8,065 nucleotides of DNA, taken from positions 1 through 8,065 of the forward strand of contig JAFGTO010000223.1 of NCBI GenBank assembly GCA_016934095.1. Direction: 5' to 3'. This DNA comes from Candidatus Glassiibacteriota bacterium (GTDB lineage Bacteria > Gemmatimonadota > Glassbacteria > GWA2-58-10). Under the pieces are notes generated by a model. It made no database searches and was not told the DNA's origin. It saw only the letters and a program-made list of their open reading frames with translations. Shown piece after piece: positions 1-6,481 of this stretch (positions within the stretch are counted from its first letter, which is position 1; every line of letters begins with the position of its first letter). A program made the position numbers and the translations under genes.

Positions 1-430
1 CCGGCACCATACCCATGCCGACCAGCCGGGTCAGGACTTCAGTCTGCACCGCCTCAGGCTCGCCCACGTGTCCCAGGTCGACTTCGGCCTCGAGCTTGCG
101 GGCGCGCACCAGGCCCAGGTCCCTGCCCGAGAGGCCCAGCGCCCGGACCCCGGCCGCCACCAGGACACCCACCAGGCGCTTGTTCACCGCGCCGGAGAGC
201 ACCATCTCGACCACGGCCATGGCCCTGCCGTCCGTGATCCGCAGGCCCTGGTGGAAACGGGCTTCCTGGCCCAGCACCTTGAGCCACGAGCCGATTTCCT
301 TGCCGCCCCCGTGCACAATCACCGGGGGCCGGGACATCGAGGCCACAGCCGCGGCCAGGGCCTGCAGGAACCCGCTGTCGTCCACCTCGCCGCCGCCCAC
401 TTTGAGCACCAGTGGAGAACTTTTTTTCAT
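1..430 (-). CDS. argB: Acetylglutamate kinase, N-terminal 143 residues (cut by window edge)
   Basis: The enzyme phosphorylates N-acetyl-L-glutamate with ATP, the second step of arginine synthesis in the cytoplasm. The visible part carries the amino-acid-kinase signature: K10 followed by a glycine run (KVGGG), the phosphate-binding VHGGGKEI at about 39-46, GLRITDG at 62-68, VNKRLVG around 82-88 and ALGLSGRD at about 97-104. A DLGHVGE stretch near 118-124 is typical of ArgB. The ATG overlaps the argC stop codon as ATGA, and GGGAAGG at 445-439 lies eight bases upstream, so the start is firm and translation is probably coupled to argC. The C-terminal half lies outside the window. LysZ of the LysW-dependent lysine pathway is a close relative, but the neighbouring true ArgC and ArgR argue for arginine. 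Confidence 0.94.
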   Translation of the reverse strand, partial: MKKSSPLVLKVGGGEVDDSGFLQALAAAVASMSRPPVIVHGGGKEIGSWLKVLGQEARFHQGLRITDGRAMAVVEMVLSGAVNKRLVGVLVAAGVRALGLSGRDLGLVRARKLEAEVDLGHVGEPEAVQTEVLTRLVGMGMVP

Positions 431-1464
431 CGGACAAGCCTTCCCGGCACGGAGCTCAGCCCAGTGGTCTCGGGCAGGCCGAACAGCAGGTTGAAATTCT
501 GCACAGCCTGCCCGGAAGCGCCCTTGACCAGGTTGTCGATGGCTGCGGTAATCACTACAGTCTTGCTGCCCTCGACCCGGTGCAGTCCGATCACGCAGGC
601 GTTGTTTCCTCGGACATAGGCCAGGCGTGCCGGTTCCTCCGGGGGGAGCAGGCAGACGAACGGCTCTTCCGCATAGGCCCGCTCGTAGAGCCGGCGCACC
701 CGGGCCAGGTCCGCACCGCCGGAATCGAGGTAGATAGTGTAAAGGATCCCCCGCGAAAACGGGGCGAGCTGGGGAGTGAAAACCACGCCGACCGCATTCC
801 CGGCCAGGGACCCGAGCACCGATTCCATCTCGCCTACGTGGCGGTGGGCCCGGCCGATCTTGTAGGGCCGGATGTCCTCGCTGACCTCGACGAAATTGTA
901 CATCAGGTCCGCCTTGCGGCCGGCCCCGGAGACTCCGCTCTTGGCATCGATTATCACCCGGGCGTCCCCGCCGAGCAGGCCGGCGGAAGCCGCCGGGGCC
1001 AGCGCCAGGATGGCGCCGGTGGGATAGCAGCCCGGGTTGCCGACAATCCCGGCCCCGGGAATCCGCTCCCTGAAAAGCTCGGGCAGCCCGTAAACGCTGT
1101 GCCCGATAAGCTCCGGGGCTTTATGCTCCACCCCATACCACCTGGCGTACTCATCAGGGCTGCCGAAGCGGAAATCCGCGCTCAGGTCGATTATTTTCAA
1201 CCCCGGCCCGTATATCTCCGCGATCTTTTCCATGGCGGTGGTATGCGGCAGGCAGACAAAGACCGCCTCCACCGAGGAGACATCCGCCTCCGCGGCACCG
1301 GCCAGGGGCATCTCGCAGGCGCAGGGCAGGACTTCCGAGTACTTCTTGCCCCGGTAGGTCTCCGAGGTGAGAAAACCCAGCTCCGCCTGCGGGTGGCCGA
1401 GCAGGATCTCTACCAGCTCTTGTCCCGTATACCCTGTGGCCCCGTATATTCCGACTCTGATCAT
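427..1464 (-). CDS. argC: N-acetyl-gamma-glutamyl-phosphate reductase
   Basis: It reduces N-acetylglutamyl phosphate to the semialdehyde with NADPH, the third step of arginine synthesis. I place the start at the ATG at 1464, giving 345 residues, a normal family length. AAAGGTG at 1474-1468 is a good ribosome site for this ATG, and family members usually begin MI(R/K)VGI. A GTG two codons earlier is possible but would lie inside that site. In the ATG-based numbering the Rossmann motif GATGYTG is near residues 8-14 and the catalytic cysteine is C146 in GNPGCYPTG. The HRHVGE motif near 207-212 carries the catalytic histidine region, and AIDNLVKGASGQA is the usual C-terminal signature. The GNPGCYP motif separates it from LysY, which has a different sequence around the cysteine. 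The stop codon overlaps the argB start. Confidence 0.96.
   Translation of the reverse strand: MIRVGIYGATGYTGQELVEILLGHPQAELGFLTSETYRGKKYSEVLPCACEMPLAGAAEADVSSVEAVFVCLPHTTAMEKIAEIYGPGLKIIDLSADFRFGSPDEYARWYGVEHKAPELIGHSVYGLPELFRERIPGAGIVGNPGCYPTGAILALAPAASAGLLGGDARVIIDAKSGVSGAGRKADLMYNFVEVSEDIRPYKIGRAHRHVGEMESVLGSLAGNAVGVVFTPQLAPFSRGILYTIYLDSGGADLARVRRLYERAYAEEPFVCLLPPEEPARLAYVRGNNACVIGLHRVEGSKTVVITAAIDNLVKGASGQAVQNFNLLFGLPETTGLSSVPGRLVR
439..445 (-). promoter_or_regulatory. Ribosome binding site of argB inside the end of argC
   Basis: GGGAAGG on the minus strand sits eight bases before the argB ATG and within the argC reading frame. Together with the ATGA stop/start overlap it supports coupled translation of the two enzymes. 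Confidence 0.6.
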
Positions 1465-1467
1465 CTG

Positions 1468-1474
1468 CACCTTT
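1468..1474 (-). promoter_or_regulatory. Ribosome binding site that favours the ATG start of argC
   Basis: AAAGGTG on the minus strand is followed by CAG and then the ATG at 1464. The alternative GTG start at 1470 would use bases of this site as its own start codon and has only a weak GAAGAAAG upstream, so the ATG is preferred. Confidence 0.55.
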
Positions 1475-1531
1475 CTTCATCTGGTTGAAGTTTACGGACC
1501 GGCTTTACCGGCCGTCCCGGCCGCAGGGCGG

Positions 1532-1993
1532 TCAACCGGTTTCGACAGCAAAGAAACGGGCCAGGCGCAGGCGTGCTTCCTCAGCGGTCTGCGGGTCTGC
1601 AGCCACTATCAGCACAGTGTCATCGCCGCCCACCGTACCCAGCAATTCTGCCCAGCCGAGAGAATCGACCGCACCAGCCACCGACTGGGCATAACCCGGC
1701 CGGGTCTGGATTACCAGCAAATGGCCCGCGCACCTGATCGAATGAATCGCCTCGCCCAGGAAACCCCCTCCCGGCGTGCCGGCTCTCCGGCCGGGCGGCA
1801 GGTAGCGGTAACTCTCGGTGCCCACCGCCGCCTTGACCAGACCCAGGTCCCGGATATCCCGCGAGATGGTCGCCTGGGTGGTGCGTATCCCCCGGGCGGC
1901 CAGCAGCTCCAGCAGCTGCTCCTGGCTGGAAACCGGAGTATCGGTGATTATTTTCATTACCAGCGAGCGGCGCTTGCTTCTGGAATCAGACAT
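1532..1993 (-). CDS. argR: Arginine repressor ArgR
   Basis: This is a hexameric, arginine-dependent DNA-binding regulator of arginine biosynthesis genes. The 153-residue length is normal. The N-terminal winged helix-turn-helix spans about residues 14-70, with SSQEQLLELLAARGI followed by the recognition-helix signature TTQATISRDIRDLGLVK. The C-terminal domain, about 80-150, forms the hexamer and binds arginine. It contains GTVGGDDTVLIV, in which D124 and D125 correspond to the aspartates that contact L-arginine. It is the first gene of a leftward operon with argC, starting 67 bases downstream, and argB. The basic N-terminal stretch before residue 13 (SKRRS) is slightly longer than in some relatives, and M13 is a possible internal start. 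A consensus promoter with two ARG-box-like palindromes lies directly upstream, so autorepression is likely. Confidence 0.95.
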   Translation of the reverse strand: MSDSRSKRRSLVMKIITDTPVSSQEQLLELLAARGIRTTQATISRDIRDLGLVKAAVGTESYRYLPPGRRAGTPGGGFLGEAIHSIRCAGHLLVIQTRPGYAQSVAGAVDSLGWAELLGTVGGDDTVLIVAADPQTAEEARLRLARFFAVETG

Positions 1994-2008
1994 GTCCCGA
2001 CCCGACTA

Positions 2009-2022
2009 TGTATATTTATGCA
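2009..2022 (-). promoter_or_regulatory. Second ARG-box-like operator, downstream of the transcription start
   Basis: On the minus strand this reads TGCATAAATATACA, with five of seven symmetric pairs. Its centre is 20 bases from that of the neighbouring dyad. Drawn as 18-base ARG boxes, the pair would be separated by two bases, close to the tandem two-or-three-base arrangement known for E. coli arginine operators. Confidence 0.6.
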
Positions 2023-2028
2023 CAGTAT

Positions 2029-2042
2029 TTTATATATATACA
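2029..2042 (-). promoter_or_regulatory. ARG-box-like operator overlapping the -10 element
   Basis: On the minus strand this reads TGTATATATATAAA, a palindrome with six of seven symmetric pairs. It matches the TGnATA-type, AT-rich dyads bound by ArgR/AhrC proteins. It covers the -10 hexamer of the argR promoter, so occupancy should block RNA polymerase. Confidence 0.6.
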
Positions 2043-2063
2043 ATAATCGTGCCAGGCTGTCAA
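2035..2063 (-). promoter_or_regulatory. Sigma-70-type promoter of the argR-argC-argB operon
   Basis: Read on the minus strand, a perfect -35 TTGACA (2063-2058) is followed by exactly 17 bases and a -10 TATATA (2040-2035). The predicted transcription start is near 2028, about 35 bases before the argR ATG. No stronger candidate lies between argR and argC, so all three genes may depend on it. Confidence 0.75.
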
Positions 2064-2097
2064 GAAAAAAAACCACCGCCCGTATCCCGGACAGCTA

Positions 2098-2126
2098 TTG
2101 CATTCAGAGCAGCCGGGTTTTATGTT
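2098..2126 (+). promoter_or_regulatory. Possible promoter for the HIT gene
   Basis: TTGCAT (2098-2103), 17 bases, then TATGTT (2121-2126) on the plus strand, ending 44 bases before the HIT start codon. Both hexamers are imperfect. An alternative -10 TACAAT at 2039-2044 has only a poor -35 partner and would lie inside the ArgR operator region, which would place the HIT gene partly under ArgR control. Both assignments are tentative. Confidence 0.3.
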
Positions 2127-2170
2127 ACCGCAAGCTGAAACAGCGTACTTCCAGCCGAGGCAGGCCTCAG

Positions 2171-2671
2171 ATGAGAATAGACCGGAACCTGATTATCCCG
2201 GGCAAGCTGTCCTACGTGCGCGGGAAAAAGCCCGGGGTGGACTGTATACTCTGCGCCCTGCGCGACCGCGATGAGCGGGTCCCCCGGCTTGACGTGTTGG
2301 AGCACGAGCTGATGATAGTCACCCTCAACCTCTACCCATACAACCCCGGCCACCTGATGATTTTCCCCCGGCGGCACCTGACAGACATCCGCCAGTTCAC
2401 CCGGGAGGAAATTCTTACCATGCACCGCCTGCAGGAACAGTCGATAACCGCCCTGGAAAAAGTCTATGCCCCCACCGGCTTCAACATCGGGTACAACCAG
2501 GGGAAATCCAGCGGTGCCAGTATCGAGCATCTCCACTGCCACATCATACCGCGCCACCGCAACGAAATCGGACTGCTGGAGATGATCAGCCGGGGCTCCC
2601 GGGTGCTGGTGGAGGACCCGCTGGAGACCCTGGAAAAGCTGCGCGCGGCTTTCGCCGAAACCGGCAAATGA
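2171..2671 (+). CDS. HIT-family protein, Ap4A phosphorylase-like nucleotide hydrolase/transferase
   Basis: This 166-residue cytoplasmic protein belongs to the histidine triad superfamily, which splits or transfers phosphates on nucleotide conjugates through a nucleotidyl-histidine intermediate. The triad is visible as HLHCHIIPR, with H120, H122 and H124, H122 being the expected nucleophile. LNLYPYNPGHLMIFPRRH (about 52-69) and GFNIGYNQGKSSGASIEH (about 103-120) resemble the mycobacterial Ap4A phosphorylase group more than the short HINT proteins. C25 and C28 form a CxxC pair that often binds zinc with downstream ligands in HIT proteins. After the triad the PRW and Gly-Asp residues common in that group are replaced (PRHRNE), so the exact substrate is uncertain. 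GAGG at 2157-2160 serves the ATG. The gene is divergent from argR and starts a five-gene co-directional run. Confidence 0.9.
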   Translation: MRIDRNLIIPGKLSYVRGKKPGVDCILCALRDRDERVPRLDVLEHELMIVTLNLYPYNPGHLMIFPRRHLTDIRQFTREEILTMHRLQEQSITALEKVYAPTGFNIGYNQGKSSGASIEHLHCHIIPRHRNEIGLLEMISRGSRVLVEDPLETLEKLRAAFAETGK

Positions 2672-2741
2672 CTCCGCCTGTCGGGCGCAGGGCAACCGGG
2701 ACTGTCTCCCTGCAGAACAACCTCATCCGGAGGAGAGCACC

Positions 2742-3521
2742 ATGCGAGCCTTGCCTGCAAAAATAGACCTTTCGGTGTTATTGGCGGCAGTCGCCGTGCT
2801 GGCCTGCCTCACAGCCTCCTGCCGGGGCGGGGAAAAAACCCCGCCGTCCCCGGCCGGGCAAGCCGCTGAGGCTGCGGGCAAGGAAGAGCCGTCCCCGCGC
2901 AAGGTATACTGTTACCGTGCCCCGGCGGCGGTGGTTGTCGATGGGGTGATTGACGAGTGGGCCGGCGCCGACACCCTGCGCCTCGACGACCCGCGAGAGG
3001 GGCCCGACCCCAACCAGGTAAAAATTTACACCCTCTGGAACGAAAATTATCTCTATATCGCCTACCGGGTCTCGGACCGGAACCTGGTGGGATACCAGAC
3101 AGAGCGCGACCACCGGGCGCTGTACAAGGATGACATGATCGAGGTGCTGCTGGACCCGCGCAAGGACGCCACCGATCTATGGCTCGAGGATGATATTGTC
3201 TACCATATCAACCTCCTCGGGCAGGTCAAGGATGACCGGGGGACAACGGAGGGTATCAGCGACGCCGGCTGGCAGAGCGAGGCTGTCTTTGCAGTTAGCT
3301 GCGAGGGTACCCTGAACGACTCCACTGACCGGGACCGGGGTTTCTGCGTGGAGCTGGCCGTGCCCTGGAGCGAAATCGGCGCCGGGCCTGAGGCCGGGCT
3401 GACTCTGGGTATAAATTTTGCTGCCGGGGATGCAGAGGGCCCGGACGAGCACCTGTGGGACTGGTGCGGGGCCCATCCGTTCAGGCAGCCCAGCGCCTAC
3501 GGGAGGCTGGAGCTGAAATAG
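2742..3521 (+). CDS. Putative lipoprotein with CBM9-like (DOMON-type) beta-sandwich domain
   Basis: This 259-residue protein is exported. A lysine-containing start is followed by a hydrophobic core (about 10-26) ending at LTASC, making C27 the likely lipidated residue, with C22 (VLAC) as an alternative. A low-complexity Pro/Ala/Glu linker runs to about residue 52. From there to the end the pattern fits a family 9 carbohydrate-binding-like domain: VVVDGVIDEWAGAD, then YTLWNENYLYIAYRVSDRN, then KDDMIEVLLDPRKD, a central WLEDDIVYHINLLG and a late VELAVPWSEIG. These are hallmarks of the domain as found alone in many surface lipoproteins. Ligand and role are unknown; sugar or haem-like ligands occur in relatives. 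GGAGGAG at 2729-2735 gives a strong ribosome site. It lies 70 bases after the HIT gene and 35 before the M24 gene, probably in one transcript. Confidence 0.75.
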   Translation: MRALPAKIDLSVLLAAVAVLACLTASCRGGEKTPPSPAGQAAEAAGKEEPSPRKVYCYRAPAAVVVDGVIDEWAGADTLRLDDPREGPDPNQVKIYTLWNENYLYIAYRVSDRNLVGYQTERDHRALYKDDMIEVLLDPRKDATDLWLEDDIVYHINLLGQVKDDRGTTEGISDAGWQSEAVFAVSCEGTLNDSTDRDRGFCVELAVPWSEIGAGPEAGLTLGINFAAGDAEGPDEHLWDWCGAHPFRQPSAYGRLELK

Positions 3522-3544
3522 AAACAGAACCTCACGACAGGACC

Positions 3545-3549
3545 AGGAG
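3545..3549 (+). promoter_or_regulatory. Ribosome binding site deciding the start of the M24 gene
   Basis: AGGAG ends seven bases before the ATG at 3557. That ATG is directly followed by a signal peptide, so the open frame that reaches back into the preceding gene is not used. Confidence 0.6.
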
Positions 3550-3556
3550 TACGACC

Positions 3557-4867
3557 ATGCTGAGAATTGCCGCTATGTTGTCTGCCGTAACCCTGATGCT
3601 GATCTGCAGCGCAGCCGGCCGGGCGGAGATACTGCCCACCGGGGGACGAGACCTGCTGAATGAATCGCAGATGGTAAGCATGCAGGCCTACATGCTGGAG
3701 AAACGCTTTGACGGCTGGGTTTTCTCGGGACAGGGCACTTTCGATGACCCGGAGAAAGAGTTCCTCGGGCTTAACGGACAGACCAGGTGGCGCTGGGTCA
3801 TTTTCTACCCGGCATTGGCGACCCTGAGCAAGCCTTACCTGGTCTACCACCGCGATGACGAGCCAGTGTTCAGCGGGATCAATTTCTACCCACTGCCCTA
3901 TCGCAGCCGAGATGAGATGCTCTCGCTGATCAAGGATAACTTCAGCCCGGTCGCCAAGAAAATATGTCTCAATTACTCTCACCAGCTGCAGATACCGGAG
4001 CTGTCGCGCATCGACGGCGGCCTGCTGGAGCTGCTGGTCTCCCAGGGTTTCGAGGTGATCTCCAGCGGCTCCATCCTTTCTTTCTTCAATACACGCTGGC
4101 GCACCTCCGACGTGGAAACCCACAAGCAGGCGGCGGCCAGGCTCGATTCCCTCCGGCCCGGTATTACCGCGTACCTGAGCGAAAGGGTGAGCAAGGGTAA
4201 GAAAGTAACCGATTACGACCTGGTGAAGTATATCGGGAAACAACTGAAAAAGCTGGGGCTCGAGGAAAAGTCAGCACCCGCAGTGGCCGTGGGAGAAAAC
4301 ACCCTGCTCGAGCATTACGTGCCGGACAAAAAGAAGGCCAGGCCTGTCGCCCGCGGCGATTTGATCTATGTCGAGGTCTCGGCCCGCCTGCTCAAAAAGC
4401 CGGAAAGCATGTACGCCCGCCTGGGCTGGACTTTCCTTGTCGAGGAAGAGGTTCCCGACTCCCTGGCAGAAAACTGGAATTCCATTGTAGCCTCAGCGGA
4501 AGAGGCCCTGGCTATCCTGAACCGCCATCTCCCGAAAAACAAGAGCCTGAGGGGCTACCAGGTTGACCAGGCCGCAAGGGGCAGGCTCGGCGGAAACCCT
4601 CACCTCCTGCCCCGCCCCCTGGGCAGCAACCTCAACCCTTACGACCATCATTTCGGGGTGCGTTTCGACAGCTACCTGGCTTATGACGACCGCGAAATCA
4701 TGCCCGGCATGGGGTTCACCCTGGAGCCGGGACTCTATTTTTTTAAAAACCACTACGCCCTGCGCATGTGCGCCAACCTCGTGACCGAAGGCGACAGCAG
4801 CATCTATCTTTCGGCGCCCCTGCAGCAAGCAATCGAGGCGGTTTTAGCCAATACCGGCCTCCGCTGA
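3557..4867 (+). CDS. Secreted M24 (Xaa-Pro aminopeptidase/creatinase fold) protein with degenerate metal site
   Basis: This 436-residue protein has a signal peptide (hydrophobic about 5-20, likely cleavage after AGRA at about 23). A creatinase-type N-terminal domain of about 35-180 follows (FDGWVFSGQG, RWRWVIFYP, RIDGGLLELL), then the pita-bread domain to the end. RGDLIYVEVSARL (267-278) and IMPGMGFTLEPGLYF (381-395) are the clearest M24 landmarks. M24 peptidases use two Asp, one His and two Glu to hold two metals. By eye-alignment here the first Asp is E273, the second is R288, the catalytic His region reads PLGSNL around 354-359, E390 is kept and the last Glu falls at C405. The protein is therefore probably not a standard metallopeptidase and may bind rather than cleave, as other non-peptidase M24-fold proteins do. 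The lengths of both domains are intact, so this is not an obvious pseudogene. It sits 35 bases after the CBM9-like lipoprotein gene. Confidence 0.82.
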   Translation: MLRIAAMLSAVTLMLICSAAGRAEILPTGGRDLLNESQMVSMQAYMLEKRFDGWVFSGQGTFDDPEKEFLGLNGQTRWRWVIFYPALATLSKPYLVYHRDDEPVFSGINFYPLPYRSRDEMLSLIKDNFSPVAKKICLNYSHQLQIPELSRIDGGLLELLVSQGFEVISSGSILSFFNTRWRTSDVETHKQAAARLDSLRPGITAYLSERVSKGKKVTDYDLVKYIGKQLKKLGLEEKSAPAVAVGENTLLEHYVPDKKKARPVARGDLIYVEVSARLLKKPESMYARLGWTFLVEEEVPDSLAENWNSIVASAEEALAILNRHLPKNKSLRGYQVDQAARGRLGGNPHLLPRPLGSNLNPYDHHFGVRFDSYLAYDDREIMPGMGFTLEPGLYFFKNHYALRMCANLVTEGDSSIYLSAPLQQAIEAVLANTGLR

Positions 4868-4918
4868 ACAACCAAGCGGAGCCTCAATCATCTCCAGTTG
4901 CAAGACGATCCGGTGCGC

Positions 4919-4927
4919 GGAGGGAGG
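4919..4927 (+). promoter_or_regulatory. Strong ribosome binding site for a TTG start of the histidine kinase
   Basis: GGAGGGAGG ends five bases before TTG at 4933. It fixes the kinase start at a non-ATG codon; an in-frame ATG at 4768 lies deep inside the upstream gene and gives a non-membrane, low-complexity leader. Confidence 0.7.
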
Positions 4928-4932
4928 CCGGT

Positions 4933-6390
4933 TTGCCCCGCAATTTCAAGCTCCGTACGCGAATCATCGTGGCGTTCGTGGCCTTCGTGGTGCCGATGAT
5001 CGCAGCCAGCGGCCTTTTTTACTATGAGACCGCCCGCCGCAGTCTCGACACCGCGCTCGGTGAGCGCCTGACTGCAGTGGCCCAGGCCACCGCCTCCAGG
5101 TTCAACCCCCTGATTCTCTCAACCTTCGAGCCCGGCGATGAAGACCGAAGGAACTACCTCAGCTACCGGCGCAGCCTGCTGACCATCAAGGAGCAGACCG
5201 GCCTGAGGAGGCTGTATCTTTTCGACCCGCAGGGCAGGTCGCTGATCGACACCGAGGAGGGCATCCCCATCGGCTCGTCCTATGCCGGTCTGCGCTTCCA
5301 GGGCCGCGAGCTCGAGACAGTCCTGGCCGGAGATGCCGCGGCCAGCGTGCTTTTCCGCGGCGAGGACGGGGCCTGGTACAAATCCGGGTTCGCGCCGGTG
5401 CCGGATGGGCAGGGGCAGGTGGCAGCCGTGGTCGGTGCCGATGCCGGTGCGGAATACCTGGACCTTATCGCCGGGCTCGGGCGGTCCATCTTTGCCTTTG
5501 TCCTCCTGGGCGCGGCGCTTAGTGTGGCTATCGGTTTCCTGCTGGCACGCACCGTCTCCAGGCCGGTGCACCGCCTGGTGGCAGAGGCCGACCGGATCGG
5601 CCACGGCCGGATGGGCCGCCCGGTCGAGATCGGCAGCCGGGGAGTGCGCGAGCTCGCAGTGCTGGCCGAGGCGCTCAACCGCATGCGCGAGCGCCTGAGC
5701 GAGCGCGAGGAAAACCTGCGCCTGATGGTGGCCGGGGTGGCCCACGAGATCCGCAACCCCCTGGGCGGGGTCGAGCTCTTCGCCTCCCTGGCCCGCCAGG
5801 AAGTCGCACCCGGCAGCGAGGCCGCCGGCTACCTCGACCGGGTGATCGGGGAATTGAACGGACTCAAGGCGATAATCAACCATTTCCTCGAGTATGCCAG
5901 GCCGGCCCCGCCAGCCCCGACCGATTTCGACCCGGCCGCCGTGGCCGCGCAGGCTGCAGCTCTGGTGCGTGCCGGAGCCGGGCCCGCCGGTGCCGGGATC
6001 GTGGTCGACATCCCTGAATCCCGGTTCCCGGTGCACGCGGACCGCGACCAGCTCTCGCGAGTGCTGCTGAACCTGCTGACCAATGCCCTGGCCGCCCTGC
6101 CGCCGGCCGGCGGCAGGGTAGCTGTCAGCGCACGCAGCGCTGCGGGCGGCATGGTGGCCCTCGAGGTGGCGGATAACGGCTGCGGGATGGACATCGAGAC
6201 CGTGAAAAAGATCTTCCACCCGTTTTTCACCACCCGGGACCAGGGCGCCGGACTGGGCCTGGCCATCGTGAAAAAAACGGTGGAGGAAAACGACGGAGCA
6301 ATCGAGGTCGAGAGCTCCCCGGGCCAGGGCAGCCTCTTTACCATACTGCTTCCTGCGGCCCGGGGCGAGCTGAAAAATGACCAGGCTTAA
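4933..6390 (+). CDS. Membrane sensor histidine kinase (NtrB/ZraS-like) with Cache-like sensor and HAMP domain
   Basis: With the TTG start the protein is 485 residues. The order is TM1 (about 11-29), an extracytoplasmic region of about 30-183 with a Cache/PAS-like strand pattern (LRRLYLFDPQGRSLIDT), TM2 (about 185-206) and a HAMP linker (about 207-260). HisKA follows with the phosphoacceptor H271 in VAHEIRNPLGG, then an ATP-binding domain. That domain has the N box (N380, N384 in NLLTNA), DNGCGMD (D414), the F box FHPFFTTR and the G2 loop GAGLGLA (438-444), so all catalytic elements are present. The HEIRNPL and HPFFTT style is typical of kinases partnered with sigma-54-dependent regulators such as ZraR or NtrC. 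No response regulator gene is next to it in this window. The 65-base gap after the M24 gene suggests possible co-transcription, and the adjacent envelope genes hint at an envelope signal. Confidence 0.93.
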   Translation: MPRNFKLRTRIIVAFVAFVVPMIAASGLFYYETARRSLDTALGERLTAVAQATASRFNPLILSTFEPGDEDRRNYLSYRRSLLTIKEQTGLRRLYLFDPQGRSLIDTEEGIPIGSSYAGLRFQGRELETVLAGDAAASVLFRGEDGAWYKSGFAPVPDGQGQVAAVVGADAGAEYLDLIAGLGRSIFAFVLLGAALSVAIGFLLARTVSRPVHRLVAEADRIGHGRMGRPVEIGSRGVRELAVLAEALNRMRERLSEREENLRLMVAGVAHEIRNPLGGVELFASLARQEVAPGSEAAGYLDRVIGELNGLKAIINHFLEYARPAPPAPTDFDPAAVAAQAAALVRAGAGPAGAGIVVDIPESRFPVHADRDQLSRVLLNLLTNALAALPPAGGRVAVSARSAAGGMVALEVADNGCGMDIETVKKIFHPFFTTRDQGAGLGLAIVKKTVEENDGAIEVESSPGQGSLFTILLPAARGELKNDQA

Positions 6391-6481
6391 CTACCGGGGC
6401 TGACGGTTTATCCGGCTAAACAGGATCCTGACACGTTCCGCCTGCCCTGCTGCTAGTACTCTTTTAACCACAAGACCCCGC

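Noticed and set aside
1..1464. LysZ/LysY (LysW-dependent lysine or ornithine synthesis) instead of ArgB/ArgC
   Set aside because: The reductase has the ArgC-type GNPGCYP active site rather than the LysY-type sequence, and the operon begins with argR; no LysW-like gene is seen.
412..1488. Long plus-strand open frame of 358 codons opposite argC
   Set aside because: It is the antisense shadow of a clearly conserved argC gene, has no recognisable motif, and is explained by high-GC codon usage.
1487..1526. GC-rich dyads (CCGG-type) between argR and argC as an attenuator or terminator
   Set aside because: The stem is only four uninterrupted pairs with a short loop, there is no T run in the direction of transcription, and the expected operon would be broken by it.
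2687..2713. GCAGGG/CCCTGC inverted repeat between the HIT and CBM9-like genes, considered as a terminator
   Set aside because: The six-base stem has a 15-base loop and no following T run, so it does not meet the pattern of an intrinsic terminator.
5119..6219. Long minus-strand open frame of 366 codons opposite the histidine kinase gene
   Set aside because: It lies entirely over the conserved kinase coding region, its translation is rich in His, Gly and Pro with no domain pattern, and no ribosome site was noted.
6428..6459. CTGACA and TAGTAC as a promoter for the rhomboid gene
   Set aside because: The spacing is 20 bases and the -10 matches only three of six consensus bases, so it is too weak to call.
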